DNA from: Pyropia yezoensis
Taxonomy: Eukaryota > Rhodophyta > Bangiophyceae > Bangiales > Bangiaceae
NCBI GenBank assembly: GCA_009829735.1
Contig: CM020619.1
Span: 11,212,375-11,276,374, forward strand
Length of the DNA stretch: 64,000 bases
Direction of reading: 5' to 3'
Below the pieces are notes generated by a model. That model was not told where the DNA came from, made no database searches, and worked only from the letters and a program-made list of their open reading frames with translations. Made by a program: the position numbers and the translations under genes. Positions 1-10,427 of this stretch are shown here, piece by piece (position 1 is the first letter of the stretch; the number at the start of each line of letters is the position of its first letter).

Positions 1-745
1 AGAAGCTATGGGCGCTTCTTTATAGCACCATGCCCCGCAACGCTGAGCCCAAGTGACTGCATTGCGCCAGAGCGCACCATTGAGGCCGCTTTTGGATCTC
101 GTCCGTGGTCGATTTGGGTGTAAGAAGTGATCGGCCAGGGTTGGCAAATAATATTGGGTACCAACTGTACTTCATGCACGCCATGATGGCGGCGCGGAGG
201 GAGGGAGCGAAAAAGCGAGGGGGCAGCGCAGCGAGGGAGAGTGACGAAGGAGCAATGCATATTGCCGGCCAGGGGCCAGCGGGGGTGGGGGGGGCGGAAG
301 GCGTAAGCGTGGCGGCACAGAGACGCTGTAGCAGACGAGGCGGCAAAGCGCCCTGGTGGAGGCGGAGTAGGGCGGGGCATGGTGTAAGGGGGAGGCAAGG
401 GACGGGGCCGGAAAAATCCGGGAGCGGTGAGGCAGCACAGTGCCCGGTGGGGCGGTGGCTAGGGGACGAAGCGGTGTGTGGGGGGGAAAGCGAGGGTGCA
501 CGGTAGCGCGGCAGAGGGCCGCGCGGCACAGGATCCAGGATGGTAGGGAGTAGGGGGGGGCAGGGGGGGGGTGATGTGTGAGCCGGCAGCAGGATGTGGC
601 AGCTGACGAAGCGTCAGCGCGTTTCGCAGGTTGGGGAGTACGAAAAGGCCGGGGGGGGGGGGGGGGGGGGCCAAGCGATGGGGATGCGGAACGTGAGGAG
701 CAGGCGAGGTGGCACACGGTCGCTCAAAGACCCTACTGGAACAAA

Positions 746-941
746 AAAGCGCGATATTGCGGAAAACAGAACGGCTGGTGGCCACCCCCAACACACACCC
801 AAAACTAGCAGAGAAGCACTTCCCACCCACTTCTCTGTGTGCTCCTGTCCGGTTCACGGGGGCTCTGGCCTGCTGGAATGGTGCTGTGGAGGGGTCAGAA
901 AGCGCGATATCGCGTTCTTGCTTCCGCGATATCGCGCTTTC
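746..941. repeat. GCGCGATATCGCG inverted-repeat cluster, possible MITE
   Basis: Positions 898-914 and 925-941 are perfect inverted copies of GAAAGCGCGATATCGCG separated by 10 nt. A third copy with one mismatch lies at 746-761 in the same orientation as the first. The outermost copies (746-761 and 925-940) therefore bound about 195 bp as terminal inverted repeats, and similarity continues into GCGGAA. This could be a small non-autonomous DNA transposon or simply a cruciform-forming palindrome; I see no clear target-site duplication. Confidence 0.5.
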
Positions 942-2125
942 CTCCAGAGAAACCGCGATCGGATGAGACTCTCGTGGGCTGTGAGACGCTCTCACGAGGA
1001 GACTTGGAGGTCCACTGACGGTTGTAGCAACGTCATGCCACAGACATTTATATTCAATATTGATCAGCAAAACTACCACGCGGTCGGATTATGACAAGAA
1101 TGATCTACATAAGTGTTGTCTCTACACAATCAAGATTATGCATGTGGTTGTTATCATATAAATAGCGAGTGATAGTTGACCATGGTACAGCATTTGCGTG
1201 GGCAGCAACATCACACGTGATAGTGTTTAAAACGCGTTCTGACGTTATTTTATCCGCACATTATGCTGATGCGCAATGAGAGTTATAGTTCCCAGTTCGA
1301 TTTGGAAGCAGTTCAATATTTGGTAAAGGTGCTGTATCGCATTCAACAAGTTGGCTTGCGGCTGACAAACCGCGTCCGAGCCTCCTGCCGACAGACGTCC
1401 CTGCACCATGAGCGCACGTCGCGTCCGACTTCCCCCCTCTGGCAGTCCCCGGACGCCTGCGCTGCCAGTCCCGGCCTCTCCCTCCCGCCCCCCTAAAACC
1501 AGCGCAACCCCTCGCCCCTGCACACCCGGCTCACGACCCCCCACCGGTGACGAACGCCGCCTTAACTCACCTTCGACCCTCTCCACCAACGATGAAGATC
1601 TCCCCCCCCGCTGGGCAGCAGCACGGGCACAAGGCGGACGTTACCCACACCCAAGTCATGCACGTCAGGAGAACCCTCCCCGCCTCCCCTCCCGTCAATC
1701 ACATCCCCAGACACGTTCCGCAAGTGAGAGGACAGAAGAGCACAGGCCCCCAACACCCGATGCACCTCTGCAGCGCAGGCTGCTCCTCCTCCAGCGCCGC
1801 GATGGCACGTGCCATCCTGGCGTTAGTCTGCCGCGTGAATGACACCCCGTGTCAGGTGCTTAGCCGCACGATGCGCTGCCTGCAGAAGACGCAGTCTGTC
1901 ACCGGGATGGTACACGAGGTGACTGTCTCGAGCAATTCGAATCTTTTGGATGACTGGCCCAGGTGCCGGAACCGACCGCACGCCGCCAGCCCAGAAGGAG
2001 CCCCCCGCGCAATCGCCGGGCATCGCCTGCCGCCCATGTGCGGCACGACACATGGGCGTCTCCTCCAGCAGGCCGGGGGCGGCGCCACCAGCTCGGGCGC
2101 CACCAAGTTCGGCGCCGCACCCGCG

Positions 2126-2505
2126 CTCGACCCACCGCTCCACCCCGGCAGAATACGTATCGGGGAATGCGGGGGCCCCAGCTGGCCCACCGGGCTGCGC
2201 CACCCGAGCGGTCACCGACTTGGTGGCGGGGGTGGCTGTTGCGGCCCCGCCAGAGCGCCAGCGGGCCCGGCCGACCGACCGGCGCGCGTGTCCCCGAGCG
2301 TCTGACGACGCGGTGGGGGCGGCGGCGGTGGAGGTCGTGCCGGGGTGGGCGGGGGCCCAACCGTCCGACCGTCCGGCGTCACCCTGAGTGCGGCGCGACT
2401 TGGTGGGGGGGCGGCGGAGGTGGTGGTGCCGGGAAGGCGGGAGCGCAGCAACCGACCGGCCGGCGTCGCCCTGAGCGCTCTACGACTGGGTGGTGGGGGC
2501 GGCGG
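2126..2505. repeat. Diverged ~90-bp tandem repeat
   Basis: The phase marker CGAC(T/G) followed by a GGTGG-type stretch recurs at 2216, 2306, 2396 and 2483, giving periods of 90, 90 and 87 bp. Each unit also contains a GGGGGCCC-like block and a CCGACCG/CCGTCCG block. A more diverged unit is visible upstream from about 2126. The unit is G-rich and probably non-coding. Confidence 0.65.
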
Positions 2506-3005
2506 ATGAGGCGCACCGACTGCCAACGGAAAAAAAGAAACAGGACCACATGCACGTATGATTGACACATACAAAAACAATCGCAAACCACGACAAAAAA
2601 ATGCCCACGTTGACGCATGTCAGGATGTGGTCCGTCATCCCTAAAATTCATCTAACACGCTGCAGGTTATCAAGAGCGCATGCCTCGTCCTCGAAGCCCC
2701 ACCCCGCACGACGCTCGATAACATACCGTTGTACGACGATGATCCGCGTCGCGGTGCCTGGTGGCCGCCCCCGCGATGGATGCCGACATAACGTGGTGGA
2801 AGGAACAAACGGGAGCGTGGAAGACGAAAGGAAGGGGGGTGTGCTGGGGGAATGATGTGGGAAACGGCTCGTGATGTGGGTGAGTCGACGGGGAATGGGG
2901 CGGCTAGGAGCTCGCACATGCGGGTGGGCTGACGGGAATGGTGCGGTCACGACGGCGAACGGCCCCGACGGGTTCTCGGACGCCAGCAGGCAATAACGGC
3001 GGCGG

Positions 3006-3505
3006 NNNNNNNNNNNNNNNNNNNNNNNNNNNNNNNNNNNNNNNNNNNNNNNNNNNNNNNNNNNNNNNNNNNNNNNNNNNNNNNNNNNNNNNNNNNNNNN
3101 NNNNNNNNNNNNNNNNNNNNNNNNNNNNNNNNNNNNNNNNNNNNNNNNNNNNNNNNNNNNNNNNNNNNNNNNNNNNNNNNNNNNNNNNNNNNNNNNNNNN
3201 NNNNNNNNNNNNNNNNNNNNNNNNNNNNNNNNNNNNNNNNNNNNNNNNNNNNNNNNNNNNNNNNNNNNNNNNNNNNNNNNNNNNNNNNNNNNNNNNNNNN
3301 NNNNNNNNNNNNNNNNNNNNNNNNNNNNNNNNNNNNNNNNNNNNNNNNNNNNNNNNNNNNNNNNNNNNNNNNNNNNNNNNNNNNNNNNNNNNNNNNNNNN
3401 NNNNNNNNNNNNNNNNNNNNNNNNNNNNNNNNNNNNNNNNNNNNNNNNNNNNNNNNNNNNNNNNNNNNNNNNNNNNNNNNNNNNNNNNNNNNNNNNNNNN
3501 NNNNN
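3006..3505. other. Assembly gap (500 N)
   Basis: Exactly 500 N, so probably a placeholder length. The sequence resumes inside gag of chromovirus copy 1. Comparison with the complete family A copy at 39090-47927 implies that about 1,990 bp (5' LTR, primer-binding site, leader and most of gag) is missing here. Confidence 0.98.
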
Positions 3506-4052
3506 GACTCCACTGGTCAGTCCGGATGGAGACCCGGGAGCATAACACTGCCCGGGCGACCCTGGCCGAGTTGGCTAGGTTCGCCTACCGCAGAGGCGAG
3601 GCCTACCGCAAGTTGCGGGAGGAACAACGCCAGGAGCGTCAGGCCGAGTTGGCCAAGGAACGGGAAGAGGCGCGCCAGGCCAGAGAGTTGCGAGAGGCAC
3701 GCCGAATCCGCAAGGAGAGGGTGGTAGCTGCCGTGGGAACTTCCCAAGGTACCTCGTCGTCTTCCCCAGTTGGGAAGACCCCTCCGGAACTGATCATCGG
3801 TGTTGGAACTGCAACTCCGATGGTCACTGGGCATATGATTGCCCCAAGTTGAGTAAACGCATCCAACAGCTTGTTAGGAATGCGAGTAAGAAGTCGGCTA
3901 CGAACGAAGTGCGTTCACGCCGCGAGGGTGGGTCTCGACCAGTGGTGGCGGTCGCCACACCCTCGACGGAGGGGGCGGACACGTCGTCCTCGGACTCGTC
4001 GTCGTCCCCTTCGCCCTCAGATTCGGACGCCAAGTCGGCGGGAAACGAATGA
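3506..4052 (+). pseudogene. gag: Gag polyprotein, 3' part, one frameshift
   Basis: This is the C-terminal part of the structural polyprotein that packages element RNA. It begins at LHWSVRMETRE inside the capsid-like region, passes through a charged arginine/glutamate coiled-coil-like stretch, then a CCHC zinc knuckle (CWNCNSDGHWAYDC, spacing CX2CX4HX4C) and a serine/aspartate-rich tail ending SAGNE. The knuckle is in a different frame from the upstream part: copy 2 has one more G at the position equivalent to 3786-3787, so this copy carries a 1-bp deletion. The missing N-terminus lies in the assembly gap. The stop at 4050-4052 forms part of a frameshift signal. Confidence 0.88.
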
Positions 4053-4085
4053 CCGTTGGAGCTGGTCGTCCGAAGCTCACAACGG
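4040..4085 (+). promoter_or_regulatory. Programmed -1 frameshift signal, gag-pol (copy 1)
   Basis: GGGAAAC at 4040-4046 is in register with the gag codons (G GGA AAC), the canonical X XXY YYZ slippery heptamer. The gag stop TGA is at 4050-4052. A stem-loop starts 6 nt after the heptamer: CCGTTGGAGCT (4053-4063) pairs with AGCTC, one bulged A, CAACGG (4074-4085) around a 10-nt loop. A -1 slip leads straight into the open pol frame. Copy 2 keeps the heptamer, spacer and both arms while its loop differs. The ATG that overlaps the stop (ATGA) would also allow reinitiation. Confidence 0.8.
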
Positions 4086-7000
4086 CAGCCTCGGCCAAGT
4101 GGGCCAAGAGGACGAACCAACCGTGTCGGATACTGCGGCGACCTAAGGGAGTCCGCCCACCTCGGGTGGGACTTCCCAAGAACGTAAACCCACGTCGGGT
4201 CATCGCGGTGCTGACGGGTGAGAACTTCCAGGTGGCTGGACGGGTGCAACTTGCCCCGGCCGCGCCTGTTGTGTCCGTATCGTACTTGATACCGGGTCAG
4301 GAGCCTCCTTGATACGCAAGTCGCTATTACCAAAGGGGATGAGGCTCCAACGCTGGAAGTCTAAAGCTGACCATCTGATCGATATCAATGGTGGGGTACT
4401 TCCCATCGTTGGTGCCGTGACCCTACCAACTCGGTTGGGGACCCATGAGGTCGACGTGACCTATGGTGTAGTTGAGAATATATCGGTACCCCTGCTTCTG
4501 GGTACCCCTTATGTCGTAACACAAGTGCCTTTGATTTGTGGCCCTGAGTACTGGGTCAAGTTGATGAATGGGGAGACTATCCCCATCCTTGGTAAGGGAA
4601 AGTCTGTGGCTCCTGTGACAGTTTCACAGTCGAAGCCTGTTTGTTCTGTGAGGGAAGGGTTTACTGCTACTCTGCGTTTAGCCCGTAAAGTCATGTTGCC
4701 CCCCAACTCGGTGGCGCACGTGGATGTTGTAACTGATTATGCGGGGAACGGGTTGGTGCACCCTAACCCCCGTCTTGCTCGCAAGCACCAAGTGCATGTT
4801 GCCCTTGGCACGATGGACTCCAAAGCCGGAGTCCCGTGGAGGATCCAGGTGATGAACCTGAGCTCGTCGCCCAAGTTCTTCAGGTCGGGGGCCAAGTTCG
4901 GCTATATCGACCATACGAGGGACCGGTAGTAGCGGTCACCCTCAGCGCGGGCGCAAGTAGCGACCCGAAGTCCGGAAAGGAGAAGCATCAAGCCAAGTCG
5001 GCCGCCTCTCCTCGGCCCCAGGTAAACATGGAGGGTGTTCCACCCAGGTTGAGGGTTCAAGTTGAACGCCTCTTGGACCAATATCACAAGTTGTGGGATG
5101 GTCAATTGGGACTCATGAGAGCTACCCAACACCGGATCGAGTTGAAACCCGGTGCGCCCCCTATACGCCAACAACCGTATAGGGGGGGACCCCGTTCAAG
5201 GGCCCTCGTTAAGGAGCAAGTTGCTCGCATGGAGGCCCTCGATGTGATCGAGGCCAGCAACGCCGAGTGGGCGAGTCCGGTGGTGATCGTCCCCAAAGTT
5301 GATGGGACCCCCCGGTTCTGTATCGACTACCGTAAGCTCAACGAGAGCACGGTGAAGGATAGTTATCCCCTACCTCGGATGGATGACTGTCTGGACTCTC
5401 TGGGGGAGGCAAACGTGTTCTCTACCCTGGACTGTAACGCGGGGTACTGGCAAATTCCCATTGCCCCGGAGGACAGGCATAAAACTACCTTTACCTGTCA
5501 CTGTGGTACCTACCAGTGCAAGCGTCTACCGTTTGGCCTGTGTAACGCGCCGGCAACTTTCCAGCGCGCTATGGACATGATTCTGGCCGGAGTACGGTGG
5601 CAGATCTGTCTCGTGTACCTAGACGATATCATTGTGTTCTCCCGAAGTCCGGAGGAACACATTGGCCATCTTGGCCAGGTGTTCAAGCTACTTGCTGACG
5701 CCGGAGTGTCACTGAAGGCGAGTAAGTGCCACCTCTTCACTCAAGAGGTGGAGTACTTGGGACATGTTGTCCGTCCGGGGCGTCTCAGTGTCAACGAGAA
5801 AAACTTGAGGGCCATCCGCAAGGCTCAGTACCCCCGGACCCAGACCCAGATGAGGAGCTTCCTCGGGATGTGTAACGTGTACCGACGTTTCACTAAGGGC
5901 TTCGCCAAAGTGGCGAAGCCGTTGAATGAGTTAGTGAGCTCAACGCTACCGAAGAACCTGCCTCCCCCAAGTCGGGTGGAGCAGGAATCCTTTGAGACTC
6001 TTCGGGACCTTCTGCTGAAGCCCCCTATCCTGGCTATTCCCAGGTTGGGAGGCCACTACATCCTGGATGTGGACGCTAGCTACGACCAACTTGGTTGTGT
6101 GTTGCTTCAGCAACAGCCGGACAAGGAGTACTTGCCGGTGGGATACTTCAGCAAGGGGCTAAACTCGGCCGAGAAGAACTACGGAGTCACCGAGTTGGAA
6201 GGACTCGCAGTGGTATGGGCGGTGACGTCACTTCGTCACTACCTAGAGGGTGAGAAGTTCCTCATCCGCTGTGACCACCGCGCGTTGCAGTTCATCTTCA
6301 AGACGGACTGTACGAACACTCGTCTCAACCGGTGGAGGGTGCGACTTGCACCCTTCAACTTTGATATTGAGTACCGACCTGGCAGGCAACATGCCCTTGC
6401 CGACGGCCTCTCTCGGGTACCTACCGAGGGACTGGACACCACCCCAGTCGATGAGGACATCCCCATCGTGGGGGTAGTCACGCGCTCGGGTCAGGCGTTG
6501 AATCCCGAGGCGCCAGGGAACAAGAAGTACTTGCCCCTGTCCCTGGACGAAGTAGTGAAGGCCCAGGCCGAGGATCCCTTCTGCAAGTCGCAGAGGGATA
6601 CCCTGGATACAGTGGCGGAGACGCGGTTCTTCCTGGGAGACGATGGCCTCCTCATGAGGAGGGGGGTATTCCAGGGGACCGAACAACTTGTCGTCCCCGC
6701 ATCCCTCAAGGACAGTATCCTTGAGAGGGAGCATAACGCTCCCACGGGTGGACACCTGGGGTCTAGTAAACTATACCAGACCCTGAGGACCAGGTACTAC
6801 TGGCCGTCCATGGTGGTGGACATCTACAGTTGGGTGGCTGCCTGCACAAGTTGTGCACAGAACCGTCTGATGGAACGGCGGCCTACTACGGCCATGCTAT
6901 TGTTCCCGGCCAAGGAGCCCTTCGCCGCGTTGGCGATGGACATCCTTGGGCCACTGCCAGTGACCGAGGAGGGCAACCAGTACCTCCTGGTCATCTGTGA

Positions 7001-8030
7001 CCGCTTCACGAAACTTACGCGAGCGATCCCACTGGCAGAGATCACGGCCATGTCGGTCGTGTCAGCCTTCCTAGATCACTGGGTTGCCGCGTATGGCATT
7101 CCGGATAGTACACTATCGGACAATGGACCGCAATTTGCGTCTGTACTGTTTCAAGGAGTGCTGGATATGTTGGGGGTTAAGGCAAACTATGCCACCCCCT
7201 ACCACCCACAAACTAATGGGCAGGTGGAGCGCTTCAACAAAACTATTGTTAGGCAGCTGCGCCATTATGTGAGTGAGCACGTGAAGACGTGGGACCAATA
7301 CATTTCTATTCTGACCACGGCCTACAATTCGCAGGTTCACTCATCTACCGGGGAAGTACCCCTCGCTTTTGTGACCCCCCGTCGCGTGCGGTCTATTGCC
7401 GTGCGGCGGCCGCTCCCAACTAGGGAGGATGGTGGCAGTACGCCCACTCCTACTGAGAGTAAGGCGGAGTTCGCTGCTAGGCTTGAAAACCTCATCCCTA
7501 AAGTCAGGGCTGAGATGGACAAAGCACAAAAGCGCTACAAGCGTACCTTTGACAAAAAGGTGCGCAACGCCAAGCATGTCCCCGAGCAGGGTGACTGGGT
7601 ATTGGTCCACTCACACACCCCAACTGGGGGTAAGTTGGTGTTCCAGACGAAGGGGCCGTACCAGGTCCTTCGTACTGATGGGCGGCGCTTCACCATCGAA
7701 AGTGACGATGGGGTCCGCACAGTGAACGGACAGGACGTGGTCAAAGTTGCACCACCGCCTGCAGGCGACCCAGCTTGGGCGCGTGCTTTGAAAACGTGGC
7801 GCCTGCCCTCGCTGCCTGCAGCCAAACAGGGCCCGCAGGAGTACGTGTTCGACAAGTTCATCGACCACGGCTGGGATGAGGATACTGACCGCCTCATGTT
7901 GAGGGTGCGTTGGTTTGGCTACAAAGCCAAGGATGATACGTGGGAGTATGTGGAGGACCTTCCTGCTGAGAAGGTCCGGGCGTACTGTGCCCGGAACGAG
8001 ATAGACCCTAACAGCCCTCCCTCAACGTGA
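4049..8030 (+). pseudogene. pol: Pol polyprotein: PR-RT-RH-INT-chromodomain
   Basis: Replication and integration polyprotein. In order: a short linker; aspartic protease with LDTGSGASLIRKS at about 4285-4323; reverse transcriptase with the YLDD catalytic box (CLVYLDDIIVFS near 5612); RNase H (DVDASYDQLGCVLL near 6068); integrase with an H-H-C-C zinc site (6730-6865) and D, D, E residues in AMDILGP, LSDNGPQF and GQVERFNK; and a C-terminal chromodomain (7840-8000, RWFGY and TWEYVEDLP). Two single-base deletions relative to copy 2, near 4256 just before the protease active site and near 4911 between protease and RT, break the frame. From about 4913 to 8030 the frame is open without interruption, so this copy has the best preserved RT and integrase in the window. 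Confidence 0.92.
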
Positions 8031-8141
8031 GGGAAGGCCGAGCAACAGTGCCAAGAGAGTGCTTCAAGTCGAAGTGGTACGCAGAGTGGCTTTAAACTAC
8101 AGCCCTAACCCTCACACTCTCACAACAAAGGCAGCTGCCAA

Positions 8142-10085
8142 CTAGGCACGCATGCTAGACTCTCCCACTCCACGGCCCTCGCCCTCACGTGGAGGCGAGC
8201 GGCGAGACCCACGCCGATAACGGTCTCCACTCGTTGGAAGGGGCGGCGGCTCCAAGTCGGAACCGTCGCGCCCCTCACGGTCGCGCAAGTGGCGCCGACC
8301 GTGGCTACTCTTCTGCCTGGTCTTGCGCGCAAGTTTGCGACGCAGACGCTGGACAGACTCCGTCTCCGATGGGGTAGAGGACTCCGAGACGGAGTAAGAC
8401 AACTCGTCTTCCGACACGGAGGGAGAGCGCCGCGAGTGACGGCGACGACGGCGAGGAGGCGAGTATGCCCGGCTCGCACGACGCTTGCCACGCCCAAGTG
8501 GGGTTGGCTGGGGCATAATAGCCCCAATGCGAGCCAACTCGGCCGTCATAAACTCCGCCACCGACTCGCAACTCGCGGTCGCCACTGCAGTACGAACGCG
8601 CTCCTCAAGTTGAGGAGTCTCGGAACTTTGGAGGGTTGCGGTCGACGCGGCCAACCAGGAAATGGTGCGCACCAACGTGGTGATCATCATCTCTGAGGTT
8701 AGAGGCGTGGGCGGTAACACCAACTTGGGGTATACCGTCAGGAGGGTGGCCCCCAAGTTGGGAGACACCGGTGTGGATGACTCCACGGCCACGCTGATCG
8801 GGATGTTCCCGTGAGGCTGGAAAGGAACAGGAGGAAGCGGAGGGGCACGCCGAGGTGGCGGTACCCGGGTGTAACTGCGACCCCGACTTGGGGCCCCCGC
8901 AGTAGGTTGAGTCATATGGTCATCATATGAGGGCACAGCCATAACTATGGGCTTGTCCGGGGGTGGCGCAGTGTGACGATCCACCCCCGGGGCATACGGG
9001 TAGTCCCCGATGCCCAACCCCTCTCGTAGGACCACACGGCCGTCGTGAAGTTCACGAGCGACCCACACGAACTGGCGAAGTGCGCCATCGTCCTTGGGCC
9101 CCCGAGTGGGGCGGCGCAACTTGTGCTCAATGCTCTCCCACTCGATAAACTTGTGGAGGCGGAGCATCTCCTCAAGTAGAGTGAGTTGTCCTGACGAGCA
9201 TCCCTCAGCAACTAGCTGAGGGGTGAGCTGTTCCAAACCCTGGATGAGCCGGAGGGGGAGATGCCAGAGCATCCCCCGCCGCTGAACACATGACACCCAG
9301 GTCGACATGACCTCGAGGAGCCACTGGGTGGCCAACATGGCCCACACCAGATGATCAGGGCCAGCCGTCAACATGACGGAGCCGAAGTGGTCAAGCAACC
9401 GTGGCAACAATGCCGGGAACCCGTAGGGGACCTCAACTTGAGGCCACCACTCGGGCTTCTTCGGGTAGTATTGCTCCTTACTGGCAGCAGACTGCTGAGG
9501 AAACTCAAGTTGAGCCGAGGTCACCAAGTAGGGACCTCGCCGGAAGTCCTTCTCCATCCGCACATCAAAGTGATGAGTGTGCGGATCGGCCTCGTGAAGG
9601 TACGGGGGGCGAGTTGCCACCGCGTCCCAAGTGAAGGTCGGCAAGTCGCCGGGACCCGGGATAGTTCCCCCGCGGTCCACCATGGCCTTGGCCCGCTGCA
9701 CGTCCTCGACCTCCTCGTCGTCCAGGAAGGCAAACTGGTCCGTCCTGAAGCCGGCAGGGAACCCGACCCTACGGGGATACTTCTCCCGTAGGCGGTCCCA
9801 TACCCGACCCATCGCTGCGCCGAGTCGGCCACAGCGAAGAACAGTCAACCCCTCCTCATACAGAGGCCAAGCGGGGTAAAACCACCGCCCCAAGGCCTCA
9901 CGCGGGACAACTTGTCCCGCCTCCGGGGGAGATCCTGCCGTCAACCCAAAGCCGGGTGACGCGGGAGTCCCACCCCCCGGAGCGATCGCGGAGCCCCCGC
10001 CGGAAGTCCCGGCAGGCGCTGCACCGTAGGAGGTGTCCTCCATACGCTCATCGAGAGAGTCCGTCTCCACTCCCGGAGTCGCCAT
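8142..10085 (-). CDS. Antisense accessory protein of family A chromovirus
   Basis: A 647-residue frame lies opposite to gag-pol, between the pol stop and the 3' LTR. I chose the ATG at 10085 (MATPGVETDSLDERME); the frame stays open upstream to about 10256 but without an ATG that I favour. The N-terminal ~100 residues are Gly/Pro-rich and acidic. The middle (about 100-430) looks globular, rich in Trp, Tyr, Leu and His, for example WFYPAWPLYEEGL and TQWLLEVMSTWVSCVQRRG. The C-terminal ~150 residues are Arg/Ser-rich with SPPRRRRRHSRRSPS and serine/glutamate runs, resembling an RS domain. I recognise no known family. Copy 2 has the homologous frame in the same place and orientation, with many conservative replacements but broken by stops and an N-terminal deletion. 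Antisense extra genes are known in some plant Ty3/gypsy elements, so an accessory or regulatory role is plausible but unproven. Confidence 0.65.
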   Translation of the reverse strand: MATPGVETDSLDERMEDTSYGAAPAGTSGGGSAIAPGGGTPASPGFGLTAGSPPEAGQVVPREALGRWFYPAWPLYEEGLTVLRCGRLGAAMGRVWDRLREKYPRRVGFPAGFRTDQFAFLDDEEVEDVQRAKAMVDRGGTIPGPGDLPTFTWDAVATRPPYLHEADPHTHHFDVRMEKDFRRGPYLVTSAQLEFPQQSAASKEQYYPKKPEWWPQVEVPYGFPALLPRLLDHFGSVMLTAGPDHLVWAMLATQWLLEVMSTWVSCVQRRGMLWHLPLRLIQGLEQLTPQLVAEGCSSGQLTLLEEMLRLHKFIEWESIEHKLRRPTRGPKDDGALRQFVWVARELHDGRVVLREGLGIGDYPYAPGVDRHTAPPPDKPIVMAVPSYDDHMTQPTAGAPSRGRSYTRVPPPRRAPPLPPVPFQPHGNIPISVAVESSTPVSPNLGATLLTVYPKLVLPPTPLTSEMMITTLVRTISWLAASTATLQSSETPQLEERVRTAVATASCESVAEFMTAELARIGAIMPQPTPLGRGKRRASRAYSPPRRRRRHSRRSPSVSEDELSYSVSESSTPSETESVQRLRRKLARKTRQKSSHGRRHLRDREGRDGSDLEPPPLPTSGDRYRRGSRRSPPREGEGRGVGESSMRA

Positions 10086-10414
10086 GGCTCTCCCCAAGTT
10101 GGGGAGAGACGTCCTGGCTATCGCGGCACGAGACCCGCCTCGAGTTGAGGGGGACTCGGATCGTGGGTAAACGGGTGGCCTCCCCAGCGTGGGGTGGCCC
10201 CGTGTAAGGTGAAGGAGAAGTGGTGGTGGTGGTGAGGTGTGAACCGAGGAGAGCAAGCTGCCAAGTGGGCAAGCTTGAGGAGAGGGGCGGCCAACGTGAC
10301 CGCCTCCACATCCGCGTTACGTACTCAAGGGGGGACAGCAAGTCGCGTCCCCCCCCAACGCCGAGACGTGCGTTTACGCACCCCCTCACAGGGCCGACCG
10401 GGTCGGTCGGAACT

Positions 10415-10427
10415 GAGGAGAGGGGAG
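10415..10427 (+). other. Polypurine tract, copy 1
   Basis: GAGGAGAGGGGAG directly abuts the 3' LTR, where the plus-strand primer tract is expected. The same tract lies next to the 3' LTR of copy 2 (minus strand). Confidence 0.8.

Larger units (their letters stand above)
1..3005. other. GC-rich intergenic DNA, no gene recognised
   Basis: I recognise no protein family on either strand. Open frames here are proline/arginine/glycine-rich products of high GC and homopolymer runs (for example about 20 G near 651-670). The stretch 1040-1330 is markedly more AT-rich and holds TATA-like TATAAATAG at about 1156, but no convincing gene follows it. Between 1820 and 2000 the minus strand has a less repetitive, protein-like composition, but frames break quickly and no domain is identifiable. 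Two structured repeats inside the region are listed separately. Confidence 0.6.

Noticed and set aside
1547..2305. Possible gene with mixed-composition translation
   Set aside because: No frame longer than a few tens of plausible residues survives on either strand without low complexity, and no domain is recognised.
3006..3505. Frames running through the N stretch
   Set aside because: Unknown bases cannot support coding claims.
8142..10256. Antisense gene as a host SR splicing factor captured by the element
   Set aside because: The RS-like tail is present but no RRM or other SR-protein domain is visible, so the name is not supported.
10086..10256. Longer antisense protein starting at 10256
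   Set aside because: The first codon there is TTG; the first good ATG is 10085, just after a hairpin.
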